The notes under the pieces: model-generated
Seen by the model: only the letters and a program-made list of their open reading frames with translations
What the model was told of the DNA's origin: nothing
Databases searched by the model: none
Position numbers and translations under genes: made by a program
Shown here: positions 21,599 to 33,812 of the stretch, piece by piece
Layout of the letters: the number at the start of each line of letters is the position of its first letter
How positions within the stretch are numbered: position 1 is the first letter of the stretch
Source of the DNA: Aphelocoma coerulescens
Lineage: Eukaryota > Chordata > Aves > Passeriformes > Corvidae
Direction of reading: 5' to 3'
Assembly: GCF_041296385.1 (NCBI RefSeq)
Contig: NC_091013.1
Location: 12,104,001 to 12,168,000 of the forward strand
Length of the DNA: 64,000 nt

Positions 21599-24500
21599 GC
21601 CACATACACCTTTCCATAAGTATAAGCGTGCTGTGCTCACTGCTGAGCTGTGTTGTCCCAAATGCTACAGTTGTGCTGTTCTTGTTGGTACCATTTTTGT
21701 GTGACTAATTTGGCATCTTTGTGCAGAGAGTGTCAGACAGCTCAGGCTATTTGGTACCCAGCTCGGCCAGGGCCTCACTGCTGAGACAAACCTTCTGCGT
21801 CAGATACTCATCAGCTGTAGATGGCCTGAGCAAAGCATTACAGCACCTATGGATGAAAAGTGATGTTGCATAAAAGCTAGTAGCAACAAATATCTTGTTG
21901 CTACTTTAGCACATGCATTTAATTGATTTTTAATGTTTAAAGAAAACAGAATTTACATATGTATATGCATATATATATGTATATGTATATGTATAAGCTT
22001 TGTTGTCCTGCAACTTATTGCTTTAACCTAATATAGCAAAGGATAATGTCAATGTAATTAAATGCTCATCTCTTGCCCATTTTTAATTTTGTAGAATAAA
22101 TGGTTACTTGCTGTTCCCCTAGTCTCTCATTAGAGTATCTCAAATGAAGATAATACCCATCCATAAGCTGCTTAGAACATATACCTCATCTATTTAATTA
22201 AACAGTACTCTATCACAAGATGAGAAAACTGAAACGATGGGGCGCATTCATGCATTTAAAAAATTGCGTATGTCAGTTCAGAGTTGGGGTTTTTTTCCCT
22301 CAAGGAGCTAACAGAAGGCAGCAATAAGGGATTATTTTCCTTTGGGGGTCTGTTTAGTTTTAGAGTATTCAGAAATAGAAATCTAATCCAATTCCTATAA
22401 AGTCTATAGAAAGACTTATATTGCTTCAGTAGGTGTTACAGCAGTCTAGCACTACTGTTGTCTAATCAAAGATCATAAATTGGAGATTTTAAATATGAGC
22501 ATTATTTGGAAAAGAGTTGCATAAGAATGATTGACCCAAGTTATCAGAGTAATCTCTTAGCCAGTGATGTGTTCCAGCAGTGGCCAGGGCTGGATGGCTG
22601 CAGGTGAAAAGGCAGGGCTGGTGACAACCAAAAGCAATTCTCATGTAATGCCCCTCCCAACTTACGACAGCTGCCAGTAGAGGGATTTTCACTTTTCTTC
22701 ATGAGAAAATGCTAGTCACGAATGTGAAAAGCATTAGAAATTAAGAAACAAATTGATCTGAAAAAAACCCCCAAACAACCCAACACCCAAACCCTAAAGG
22801 AAAAAGCAAGACCACAAGCAAAACTTTGTTGAGTCATCATCTGCTTTGTGAAAAACTTTTAGTCTATTCATTTTTTCTTTTTTCATTCTAAAAATCGCCA
22901 GAAGGTGGAAAATGTGCCAGGAGAACAGATCCCATGGGCTGCTACTCCCTCCCTACTGTGCTTGCTCCCCTGCTCAGCACACTCTCCAGCACCTCCTTCC
23001 CAGCCCACTCCAGCCACTGAACCCTTCTATTGCTGAAAGCTTTTCTCAGGAGGACAGGGATATTTCCACAGCCTCCTGCCCACCTGTGGGCAGGGCATGG
23101 CAGGCAGTGGCAGGGCAGGTATCAGGAACCTTCCCCAGCAGCCCCATCCAATCCATCCATGTGGATATTATACACCAATTAATAAATATTGTTTCTATGC
23201 ACTCCTGGACGTCTGTCAGCACCTGCCCATTCTCACTCTGAGATGTGGTATCTGTCGTGTTTGCAGGAATGGGGTGCACATGGTCATCATGTCATTAATG
23301 ACTGCATAATGCAAATTTTGTTCCTTTGACTGCAGAGTCATCTGTTGAAGCATTCACTCCCTCACCACTGAAATTACTTCTGCAGCCTTGGTGCAGCTTG
23401 ACGAACCAAAATGTGGAGTCATGCAGGTCAGGGGAGCGATGGGACTGCCAGGAGCAGTAAGGTGCTCACTCAGATGCAGCTCCATATGAGCAAGTTCCCA
23501 AAGAATTATGGCTACTTTCATCCTGAAGTACGTTAAGCACTAAACTTTCATGTATCAAAGAGGATGACTGACAAAAACAAAACCAAATCCAGAAATTGCC
23601 TGTGTAGATGTAAACCACTTTGACAGGAGCAGACTAAAATTTAACTGGTTTAATGTTCCTGAGTAAAAATATCCTTTGGAAAGTTATGAAGCAGAATAAG
23701 AGATTGCTAAAATCAAAGATGTGTGAATTATCTACCTCACAGAGCTTGTGAATCAATTACTTATAAAGCTATACATGTCAAAATTAATTAACCTAAGAAG
23801 TGTTTATTACTCAGTGTTGTTGATTTTCTGTCTCCCCTCCATACACGCACACGTGTGCATTGCAAGGAACTTGATTTTGTGCTTACCAATGCATCAGTTT
23901 AGCAGCTGCAAAGGTTTGTCCCAGTTATTAATGTAGGTGATTAGAGTCATCTGCAGTCAATATGTTTTGTAGCTTCATTTTGCTATTTGGATGCCATGAG
24001 GAGATCTAGACTTCTACATAGAGACCTGGGCTGCACACGTGGGAATAACTTACTTGAGGGCAGACAGGGACAACACACACAATGGAAAGAAGGAGGGGAA
24101 AAATCAACATCTTTATTACATGTATGACAGTTCTTGGTTGCAAAACCTGAGTGAGAAGAATGTATCAATATATCTGTACTATGGACCACCTATCTAAGGT
24201 GGGAACAATGACTGTAAATGATATTAAAAAGATTAGGAAGGAAAGCAAAGAAAATGATAGTGATACAAAAGCTCAGCTGCTTTATGTGGATTGCATGTTA
24301 TGGTGGAACATGGTGATTAAAGTTTAGGACATAATAAGCAGTTGCTCTTTGGAACAACTAAGCAAAGAACTCACAAGAGGAGAAGCAGCTCCTTAAACAG
24401 TGCACAAGACCAAGTTCAAGAGCCAATTATTTAAGTACCACTGTACAATAATCACTGTGAAGTATGCAAATTCGTGAAGCAAATCTCCCTGGATCTCTCC

Positions 24501-27500
24501 AAATATGTATCAAAACAATCTCACCTTCTCTTACTGAAATATTGCTTTACTGTAAAGAGGGACAATACCTAAATATAATGGAAGTTATTTAAAATGAACT
24601 TTAAAAAAATACACTCCAAATGGTAAAAATATTAGTTGGTGCAAAGGATGCTGTTCAAAGACATCATGTTACAGGATTGGTGAAAGAACCCATCAGATCC
24701 TTAAAAAGGGCTAGCTTGATCCTGACAAATAGTAAAGGGTCTTTCAGAGATAAAAAACCCCCTTCCTTCCAACATGAAAATCACAGCCCAATAATTGGAA
24801 ATTATATATAGTAAATTAAATGTAAAGCTATAGCAACTCAGCCCTGACAAAAATGTTGAGAATCAACCCACTAACAGCATATAGCATAGAGAAAAAATAT
24901 TTTCAAACTCATTAGAAGATGAAGTTTGCCATCATTGGTAACAGCAGATGATTCAGTAGGATGAGAATTAGCAGAAAAAACCCAGTCAATAGAGCAGTAA
25001 CAAGTTGAAAAATAGTCAATTTGCAGATTTTTTCTAGTACATTTGAGATGTTTTAGCATCTAAGGGTGTTAAAATGATTATTGCTACCATAGTTTAAAGT
25101 ATTTTTGGTTTCACAAAAATCTTGTAGTACTCATAAATGAAACTATCAATATCACTATCAAAGTTTCACAAAAATGTCAGCTTAATGTTAAACAATTTCC
25201 AACAATCAAAACATCAAGAGTGATTGGGACAAGAAATGAAAAATAAACTGAAAAGAAAAATTATTCCACAGTGTAAATCTGTAGTGAACTTTTTTCTGGA
25301 ACATGACATATGAGTGGGTCACCCTGTCTGAAAAAAAGTCTTAATTAGTAATTAGTATAAGCAAAGCAACTAGCAAGGGAATAGTCAAATAGAACATGTT
25401 TGCTTAGAGAAACGGAGGATGACTGAACAGACCAGGTCTATTTGCTTTTCAAAGATGATACAAAGAGAAATATGTGAGATCTGTAAGGTAACAAGCAGTG
25501 TAAGGACCAATGTTTTCAGTACACAAGAATGAGGAGGCAGACAGTGAAATTATGTTATGACATTTTCAAAACAGATGCATAACAAATAAGTAAATTGTAT
25601 AATTCATTCATTGCCTCAGGACATGTTGAAGGCCAAAGTATAATCAGTTATGAAAGATTAAGTACATTCTTGTTGGAGAGGCCTCTCTTTTGTATTAAAA
25701 AATAATCTGACTACAACTTCCCAGCCAGAAAATGCCTAAACTGTGTGCAGCCAAGGCAGAAGGACACACCAGAGAAAGACAGTCTGCTTCACTTGTTTCT
25801 TTCACCCTTTGCCCAGGTTTCCTGTACTAGTCATTCTTAGAGATGACACAGTGGGCTGGCTGGGTCTTTGTGCTGAATCTCCATGGACATGGTTTGTTTT
25901 GGGGTTTTTTTATGGCATATGGAACTTGAAAGTTTTGCATTTTTGGAAGAGTTAATGCACATTATACATGGTTAATGCAATACAGACTCTAGAAATAAAT
26001 GACAATGAATGTCACTTGCCTGGGTTACTGTACAGAAATTTCATTTTCCATTGGTGTTTACTTCTGGCTAAAAAGGGATTAAAACACTGCTATCAGGTAA
26101 GAATTCCTGAATTTATTCAATGTTCATGTTACAGGTATAAGTAAGCAGACATGAATGCAATAGGAAGAAAGATGAGAGATCCTGAGAAAGCAGGAAATTC
26201 AGGCTCAATTTCACTTCTGTCTGTCAGGCACTGTTAAATATATTTAGCCATATTAATTATACCACTCTATTTAAACTGGTACAAAGCCTCCCACTTTTAC
26301 ATATTTTGGTTTGGGTTTTTAAAATCATTTATTCATGGCCTACAACCTGTAACCTTACTAGTAGAGTTTCTAGTATTTCAGGAAGGTTAAAAAACTGTTC
26401 ATAGGACAGAAACCTTCCTAACATCCCCTCAGATCTGGAGTGAATAAAAAATGAATTTGTGGGTGATGGCAGCATGGCAGGGCCTCTGTGTTATTTGCAG
26501 CAAAATGGTTAAAGGAAATGGGTTTTAATATGGCTGTGTGGGGGTTCTGTTGCTATCTGAATCTTTCTGCAAGTCTGTGCAGGAACATGAGAGCCTTGGT
26601 AGGAGAGTATTGTACCCTCCTGAAATGCGATGTGGCTACAGAACAACTTCACAGCACAAAAAATTTGAGGCCTCACACAGCTAAGTAAGGGTGCCAGCTT
26701 TTCCTGATGTGGATCTGTAAACAATTCTGTCAAACTTTTGTTATCCATAGTGTGAAATTCAAACTTCCCAGGTCCAACATTTTTGTTCTTCCGGCTTTAT
26801 TTTTTACATTAAATGTTCTCTTGAAATAAACAGCAAAAATAAATGCTACAATTTTAGCATGATTGTTACAAAAGGTCTGTGGCAGCACAGAAAGCAAGCT
26901 GCAGACAATGAAAAATGAAGGATCAGAAATTACTAAGATTTAAAAGAACACTCCTGTATAACTTTGTTTGGTGGACCTGCAAAAAACGTAACTTCCATTT
27001 CAATGTGTAGTTTTGCCTTGCTTAATCTTAAAATGCCAATTTTTTTCAAGGGCCAGGATTCTTTCTTCTAACAGGGGACAACAAGCTGTTCCTTACGAGA
27101 TCAACAGTGACGGTGTAGCATTTCCTGAAAGGAGAGAGACAACTGTCAAAGCAAAGGAGAAAGTTTTGTTTTCAGCAGTGAAGAGAGACGAATCAGAATA
27201 AGAAAAAAGAATGAAGGCAGAGGATAGTGGCGAGGTCTGAAATGAAGGCAATGTGATCTGAATGCTGATGAAGAGGCATTGACAAGATGAAAGATCTCTC
27301 TCTGTCGTGCTCTCGCTCTCTCATTTCCAGTGTGTAAAATCTGTCCTGTTGACACACTCCTGCACTCTTTTTATATTACAAAACTGGAACAAACAGGATT
27401 CACAATCAGTGGTGGTGACACAGCCCCTGTGAAATATAGTCGCTAAGGGAAGGGCTCAGCACCTGCCTCCCATTCTCCCCCACTTTTTGAGGTCCTTTTG

Positions 27501-30500
27501 TCCCTGTAACTGGACTTTATCAAGGTTTTAGAATGCTTCTCTGAGTAATTCAGGCTGATTACAAATAGAGATCTATGAAGTATTCACAATTCACGTCCAC
27601 TAGCCAGGGCATACAGTATAGTTAAATATTCAGGTGTTTTACTTATATGTAATTTAAGTGTATTCATAATGTAACACAGTTCTCTGTTGGATGTCAGTAG
27701 TCACAGGAAATCCCATTTTTCAAAACAAAACAAAACAACAAAAACAAGCAGACATATCATGTTTGAAAATTAAAGTTTGCCAAACTTTAAAAATAATTTA
27801 AAAAACACCTTTAATAGTAGATACATTGAGGCCTGCTTAAGTTCTTTCTTCAACACATGCATTGGGTAAAATGTCACTTTCCAGCCATCAAACCATTGGT
27901 TTCAATGGCAGTTCCTTTCAAAGAATCAGGGTCTTCAAATCTCCTTTCAAAGTATCAGCTATTGCTCAGAACAGTGTGTATTCTTGCAGAAAATACTTTC
28001 TCACGGTGTAGACCAGCCTATAGTGGCAGATCTCAGTATAACATGAGTCTAAATGTGTTGTCTTATTTTGAAGTATGCAATATACAGACAACAGAACTGT
28101 GCATTGCAATTAAAAATAATTCTATTTTTTATGTTGTATCTGAGGTAGTACTGGCTTAATTGCCCTTCTGTATAATGACTTTTTAAAACCAGTGCATAAG
28201 AAGCTTTTTAGTTTTTCCTCCTCTATAATACAGCTGTAGAGAATCTGTGATTTCACTGGAATCAATCAAGAAAATCAAGGAAACTAAGGTCCTTTATCAA
28301 ATCCTTCACTCTTTAGTAAAAGGCTTGTTCACTTTTGTGGCTAATTTGCCTAAAAAGAGTAAAATTAAATTATACATTTATCTGCATTTTATATAGGACT
28401 CATGAGGTTTAGTTAGTTAATAGTTATAGAGCTTTTCATAAAGGTGAAGTACATTTTATTATTGTTGAATATTTAACAGCAAGTAGTATGCAAAACAGTT
28501 TCATTAGAATTTTTCAAAGGCACTTCTGGAAGGTTTCCCTGAAATTCAGTAAGTCTTGGATCCACTCTGATTTACTGAGATGCTTGAATCAAAGCAGAGT
28601 TGTTACCTTGATACATATCTGTGTGTATATTGTTATTTCATCACCATAAAAAAAGGTTGTTTAAATTTTCCCATGGGCAGTTACAGAAAATAAATATGAC
28701 TCCAGAGGATGGAAAATTTCTAGGACATCTCAAACAAAATTGTTGGCTGGTAGGCGTTGCCTGGAACATCAGACTTCTCAGTACTATAAAATGGCTGTAA
28801 CCTTGCTTCCTGCTTTGCCATGTTAGAGCCTCAGAAAGACAGGTTTGCTGCTGATAGTGACCATGTGGTAACGTGGATTTGTGGAAATGCATTGACTGTG
28901 GACTCCTCATCTTTTGAGGAATAAAATTGAAAATTAAGTATTCCACTGAGAAGCACAAATTTGCTCTAGAAGAAACGACAACTGCCCAACCTCACCTTCA
29001 TCTGCTTCCACACAAAGATCAGCGCGTCACAGTACTGTCACTGCTATCACATCTTAATCTAATCACACCCAGGCTGAGCAAAAGGCAAAAATTGCAAAAT
29101 AAACTGATAATATTAATTAAACACTGATCTATTAGGATAATTAGGAAATTCCAATCTTTGTTGTCAACCATGTTATGAAGATGGGGAAAATACAGTGAAA
29201 AAACAACCAAAATCATAAATCAAACCAAGTTTCTTTGAGTGACTTCCTATTCACATTTTCTATTCTGAACAGAATACCTGACAGGCAGAAGGACAAATTC
29301 AAATATTAGTGTTGAAAACCAGAATGTTTTTTGAATTATCTGATGTTATGTTTTCTATATCAAGCTATTTTATGGAAAATTAAAATTCCTACCAGTCTGA
29401 AAACACTTACTAACAATATCCCAATTAAAAAAAAAAAAGCATAAATCACTTATGGAAAAATGTACATCTCTTATGACTGCATGTACTATTAGGATTTGGT
29501 ACTACAAGCTCTCAATAAGCAATGCATTTTCTCAGGATATGGGGGGTTGGAATTCATGGGTCAATGAACACTGTAAATTTCCAGTAATTTTACTATCTCT
29601 GGTAAGTACGTTTATATCACACACATTTTCACACTGTGTAGTAGGGGCATCTTCTTGCTGATAAAGAGAGATACAACAGAGAATGATTTAAAGTTAATTG
29701 AAGGATTATGGATTGAGAGGGTTTTTTCAGGTAATTTGTTTCATCTCTCCTGTTTCATTTCCCTGCAGTTCTTCCCCAAAATGGCCTATCTCTCACATAT
29801 TTATTTTGTGTGGTTTGACATTATATTAAAAAAATCCCACTGAAATAAATGACCAGTATTTAACTGTCAGGTTGTTCTGAATCTGTGGCTTATGTCTGAC
29901 CACATATCTATGAATTTTTAAAATGGAAGTACTTACAGTAAAAGCCCCAGACAGAGATTGGAAAAAAGCCAAAAAACCACCTGAAAACCAAACACCAAAC
30001 CAAACCAAGCTTCAATTCCCATACAAAACAAAATCTGATTTAGTGATATCAGCAGTGGTGGAAACAGTTTCAGGTGTTTTCACAAGGGCATTATATATAT
30101 AAATATATATATAAATAAAATATAAGGCAGTCTCTTAAGAGAAAAAGTAAAACATTCTTAAGCTAGTCTTTGGTTTTAAATAGAGGTCTGACTATCATTA
30201 ATGACTGTGAATACATTAATCTTTGACAGTGGATCACAAATTTAATACTTGTATTGGATTTCAAAGATTTGTCAGAATCAATACTGGGAAGACTTTGCAA
30301 CGTATTGTAACAAATCAAAACAAATTTTCTGCTACTCCAATTTGTGGTGCTAACTCTCGTAATTAGGGCAGAACTAATCTACCATAACTTTAGGCTCTCA
30401 TCATCATCATCAGAGTGTCATCGTCATCCTGAGCTCCAGACCACCTTTATAGGCATGGGGGAGAAGCAGAAGCTGTTTTAGAATTATTCAGCTCATTCTA

Positions 30501-31930
30501 CTGTAGACATCTTAAGTGAATCTCACCTTTGAAGGATCTATTTCACTCTCTCAACTAGACAGGAAAGTGGATTAAAAGCTTGGAAATAGAAAGTATATGA
30601 CAGATGCCTAAGTCTGCATGAGGTTATTCCTGTCATTAATATGTAAAGAGGATATAAAATAATAAGCAAAAGTGAATTTCTAAATTTAGAAAGTACAACA
30701 TTGCACAAAAAAAAAAAGGAGAGTGATTTTTCAATAGTTGCAAATAGTATTTGCAAGTAAAATTATAGTAAAATGTATGGATATTTTATAAAAAAAAAGT
30801 TACCCCACCTTTGTGGCCTTGTATGCAATACAAGGATTCTGAAGGGTTGCTAAAAAATCCTGCTCACTTGCAGAAAAAGCTTTTTACGTGCCTAGGAACA
30901 TATGAAAAAATATTTTTTGTTGGTTTTTGGTGATGCTTTATAATAGCATACTTATACAGACACTCAATGACTCTTTCAAAATAGGAACTCAGTACTAATA
31001 TCCTGAAATCTCTAAACACTTGAAGAACAATTAGGGAATTGTGACTAATAGCCATCAGCTCTAAAAATAAACCTAAAGGCACTTTTTTTGTAACCCACAA
31101 ATAGATCTCTTCTTATACATTCTGTTTACATCTGACATGATGATCAAAGCCTTATAAAAGGAACCTATTTATTTCTTTAAAAAGGAGAATAAAGTAAAGA
31201 TTATAATAAAGTTTCTAAGGAAACTCCCTGTTGAAATGTGCTCCAGCATCTACAGTGGTCTGTCAGTGAACATCAATAAAACTCAGGTAAACAATGTCAC
31301 TTTTGTTTTTCAGGGAGTATTGCATCTCCAAATGGAGGGAAACAACAGAAGTCACTTTTTTCAAGAACAAGCTGTTTGATACAGTTTCACTGGTTTCTTC
31401 TATCTACCTATGGCCAAGGATGATAAAGCACATAACGGATAGTTTACATCAGAAAGTAGGTATTAAATATTCCATACTCCTGGTTTTGCATGGGATTATT
31501 CTTTGGGGATTTCAACTGATTTCCTTTAAATGTACAACTTAAGTTGTTTTAACTTTTATGAGTGATTTTAAATACTTATGTAACTATGTCAGAGAGGATA
31601 GAAAATAGACCAAGAACTGGAGAAAGGCTTATGTATCTCTTATGCTTACTTCCCAGGACATAATCAAAAAATCAACAGCTATTACTTTTCCTTGGGATTA
31701 CGCCACTTTAGCTGGTTTATTTTAATCACTCATAACCAGCTCAAATTTCTTTTTCTCTTCTAAGTGGCAAGGTACTGCAGTTTTCAATTGCACGAGAGAA
31801 CAAAATTAGAATGTTTCAACAATAAGCAATATTTATCAAGTCACTTTTTCTTTTCCCTCTTTTGCAGACTGAACTTTTGTTTGCACCCATAACATTTATT
31901 TAGCTTCAAATACTGCCTGATGTTATCATG
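21599..31930. other. Long non-coding stretch, no gene recognised
   Basis: About 10 kb of AT-rich, mostly single-copy-looking DNA. It contains AT-rich tracts (21953-21995, 30092-30127), a (CAT)n run near 30398-30411, and scattered splice-like motifs at 29535-29850, 31300-31460 and 31840-31865 that do not build into a recognisable protein. No tRNA, CR1 or LTR was seen. The most open frames (22912-23241, 27857-28159) have no domain. Confidence 0.5.
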
Positions 31931-32172
31931 TGTAGTGGGTTGAACCTGAGTTGATGGACAGTCTTTTAGACTAATGACACTTCTCACCATTTACATATTT
32001 AAACCTCACAGAAAGGTGAGAATTTCTTTTTGTTTCAGAACGAAAGGTGAGGGAAGGTGGGGGGACCTCTGAGCCTCTGGGCCCCACTGGGCCGGGCCAG
32101 AGCACCCTTTCCCAATGCCACGGTATGGACCCTGGGTTGCCAGGGGGGAAATATCCCAGAGCCACAAACAGC

Positions 32173-32930
32173 TCAAACCAGCCATGGACTGCCTCACAGC
32201 TAAACCAGCCAAGGGCTGCCACACAGCTAAACCAGCCATGGGCTGCCACACAGCTAAAACCAGCCATGGACTGCCACACAGCTAAACCCAGCCATGGACT
32301 GCCACACAGCTAAACCCAGCCATGGGCTGCCACACAGCTAAACCAGCCATGGACTGCCACACAGCTAAACCCTGCCATGGGCTGCCACACAGCTAAACCC
32401 AGCCATGGACTGCCCCACAGCTAAACCAGCCATGGACTGCCCCACAGCTAAACCAGCCATGGACTGCTCAGAGCTAAACCCAGCCATGGACTGCCCCACA
32501 GCTAAACCCAGCCATGGACTGCCACACAGCTAAACCAGCCATGGACTGCTCAGAGCTAAACCCAGCCATGGACTGCCCCACAGCTAAACCCAGCCATGGA
32601 CTGCCACATGTTAAACCCAGCCATGGACTGCCACACAGCTAAACCCAGCCATGGACTGCCACACAGCTCAAACCAGCCATGGACTGCCACAGAGCTAAAC
32701 CAGCCATGGACTGCCACACAGCTAAACCAGCCATGGACTGCCACACAGCTAAATCCATCCATGGACTGCCACACAGCTAAACCAGCCATGGACTGCCACA
32801 CAGCTAAACCCAGGCATGGACTGCCACACAGCTAAACCCAGCCATGGACTGCCACACAGCTAAACCCAGCCATGGACTGCCACACAGCTAAACCAGCCAT
32901 GGACTGCTACACAGCTAAACCCATCCAGCG
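32173..32930. repeat. Minisatellite, about 27 copies of a 26-28 bp unit
   Basis: The consensus unit is approximately AAACCCAGCCATGGACTGCC followed by ACACAGCT, with length variants of 26, 27 and 28 bp. Counting the CCATGG-type core gives about 27 units. Most variation is an optional C before the CAGCC and a choice of CACACAG, CCCCACAG or CTCAGAG at the 3' half. Each unit carries the palindrome CCATGG. Repeat-driven frames of about 80 codons stay open on both strands because the period is near a multiple of three; these are not genes. The array lies wholly inside the LTR-like unit. Confidence 0.96.
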
Positions 32931-33759
32931 CAGCTTCCTGGGACTGGCGGGTCCTTCTCCTCTCCACGTGGAGCCAGTGGGAGCCGGCGGAGCCTCCTGT
33001 CTGCAGCCAGCACACTTCGCGCTGAACTGAAGAAGACACCATGCAGCCAGCAGCACAAAGGGAGCGAGGCTTTCTCCATTGTAAAGCCTGAACAAGAACA
33101 CTCTTCAACATGGCAGCTTCAGGGTCAGAGAGAAAGAGAAAGTGAGTCCTGTGAGATGGAGCTGGAAATGGTGACGGGAGAAAAGAGGGCGGTGCCGCGT
33201 TTCTCGTGCGTAGCTTAAAAAACCTTCTTGCAGGCCATGGTAAGAAACTGTAATATCACAAACTGTTTGTCTCTTTAATCCATTTGGAGTACATGGGGGG
33301 ATGGAGAATTCATGTGTGGCCCATGAAGATTGTGAAGAGTGCCTATGCCAGGCTATACAGAAGCAGTGATGTTAATTTTTTTTTTAGAGATTTATGGTGA
33401 AGAAAGCCTTTGTGTTCAGGCCAAAATAACTCATCCTTAAAAAAGATTAATAACCCCATGTGATGGCCCATGTTGTGCAGTGTGAAGAAACTGTGAGATT
33501 TTCATGGAAGAAATGCTTTACACCACAGCAGATTGTTTCTTTCGGGGCGGGTCTGCTGTTGGTGGCAGTTTGGGAACCACGTGAAGCAGAAGAAAACCCC
33601 TTTTTCCTTAAGCATAAAAGAGACTTTTCAAGAACTGCAACACTGACTAAAATCCCATGTTCTGTTACCCTTTGTGCAAGTTGGGTAAAAGGAGGGAAGT
33701 GCTGGAAGAAGGGGGAGGTTTGCTTTAATTTCTTGGTATTTCTTTTTAATTCTGTTAGT

Positions 33760-33765
33760 AATAAA
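33760..33765 (+). terminator. AATAAA polyadenylation signal of the LTR-like unit
   Basis: AATAAA followed by a T-rich stretch and TTTGTACAG. It is in the position expected for the R/U5 part of a plus-oriented LTR. Confidence 0.5.
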
Positions 33766-33812
33766 TTTTTTCTTTGTACAGCAACTGTTTAAGTTTGAAC
33801 CTGTTTTACCTT

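Larger units (their letters stand above)
31931..33812 (+). mobile_element. Probable ERV LTR unit with internal minisatellite
   Basis: The left end TGTAGTGGGTTGAACC is the usual 5' terminus of one group of avian ERVL LTRs. The right part has the LTR-like order of a pyrimidine-rich GGTATTTCTTTTTAATTCTG, a poly(A) signal AATAAA (33760-33765) and then AAGTTTGAACCTGTTTTACC. These match avian ERV LTR wording as I know it. No retroviral protein frame is present. The expected inverted 3' end (...CCCACTACA) is missing, so the 3' border is uncertain. A TCATG 5-mer at 31926-31930 recurs at 33898-33902 and may mark a target duplication if the unit runs to 33897. The central 750 bp is a tandem array annotated separately. 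Confidence 0.55.

Noticed and set aside
28141..28150. let-7-like seed TGAGGTAGTA
   Set aside because: The match stops after 10 nt and no complementary arm lies within 100 bp, so there is no precursor hairpin.
31842..31864. Strong acceptor-like tract ending TTTTGCAG
   Set aside because: All following frames close quickly, no donor follows, and the LTR-like unit begins about 65 bp later.
32596..32835. Repeat-encoded open frames on both strands of the minisatellite
   Set aside because: They are open only because the unit length is close to a multiple of three and contains no stop in those frames. Frame shifts occur wherever 26- or 28-bp units intervene.
32173..32930. CRISPR-like array
   Set aside because: The units are contiguous with no unique spacers, and the host is a eukaryote. 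It is an ordinary minisatellite.
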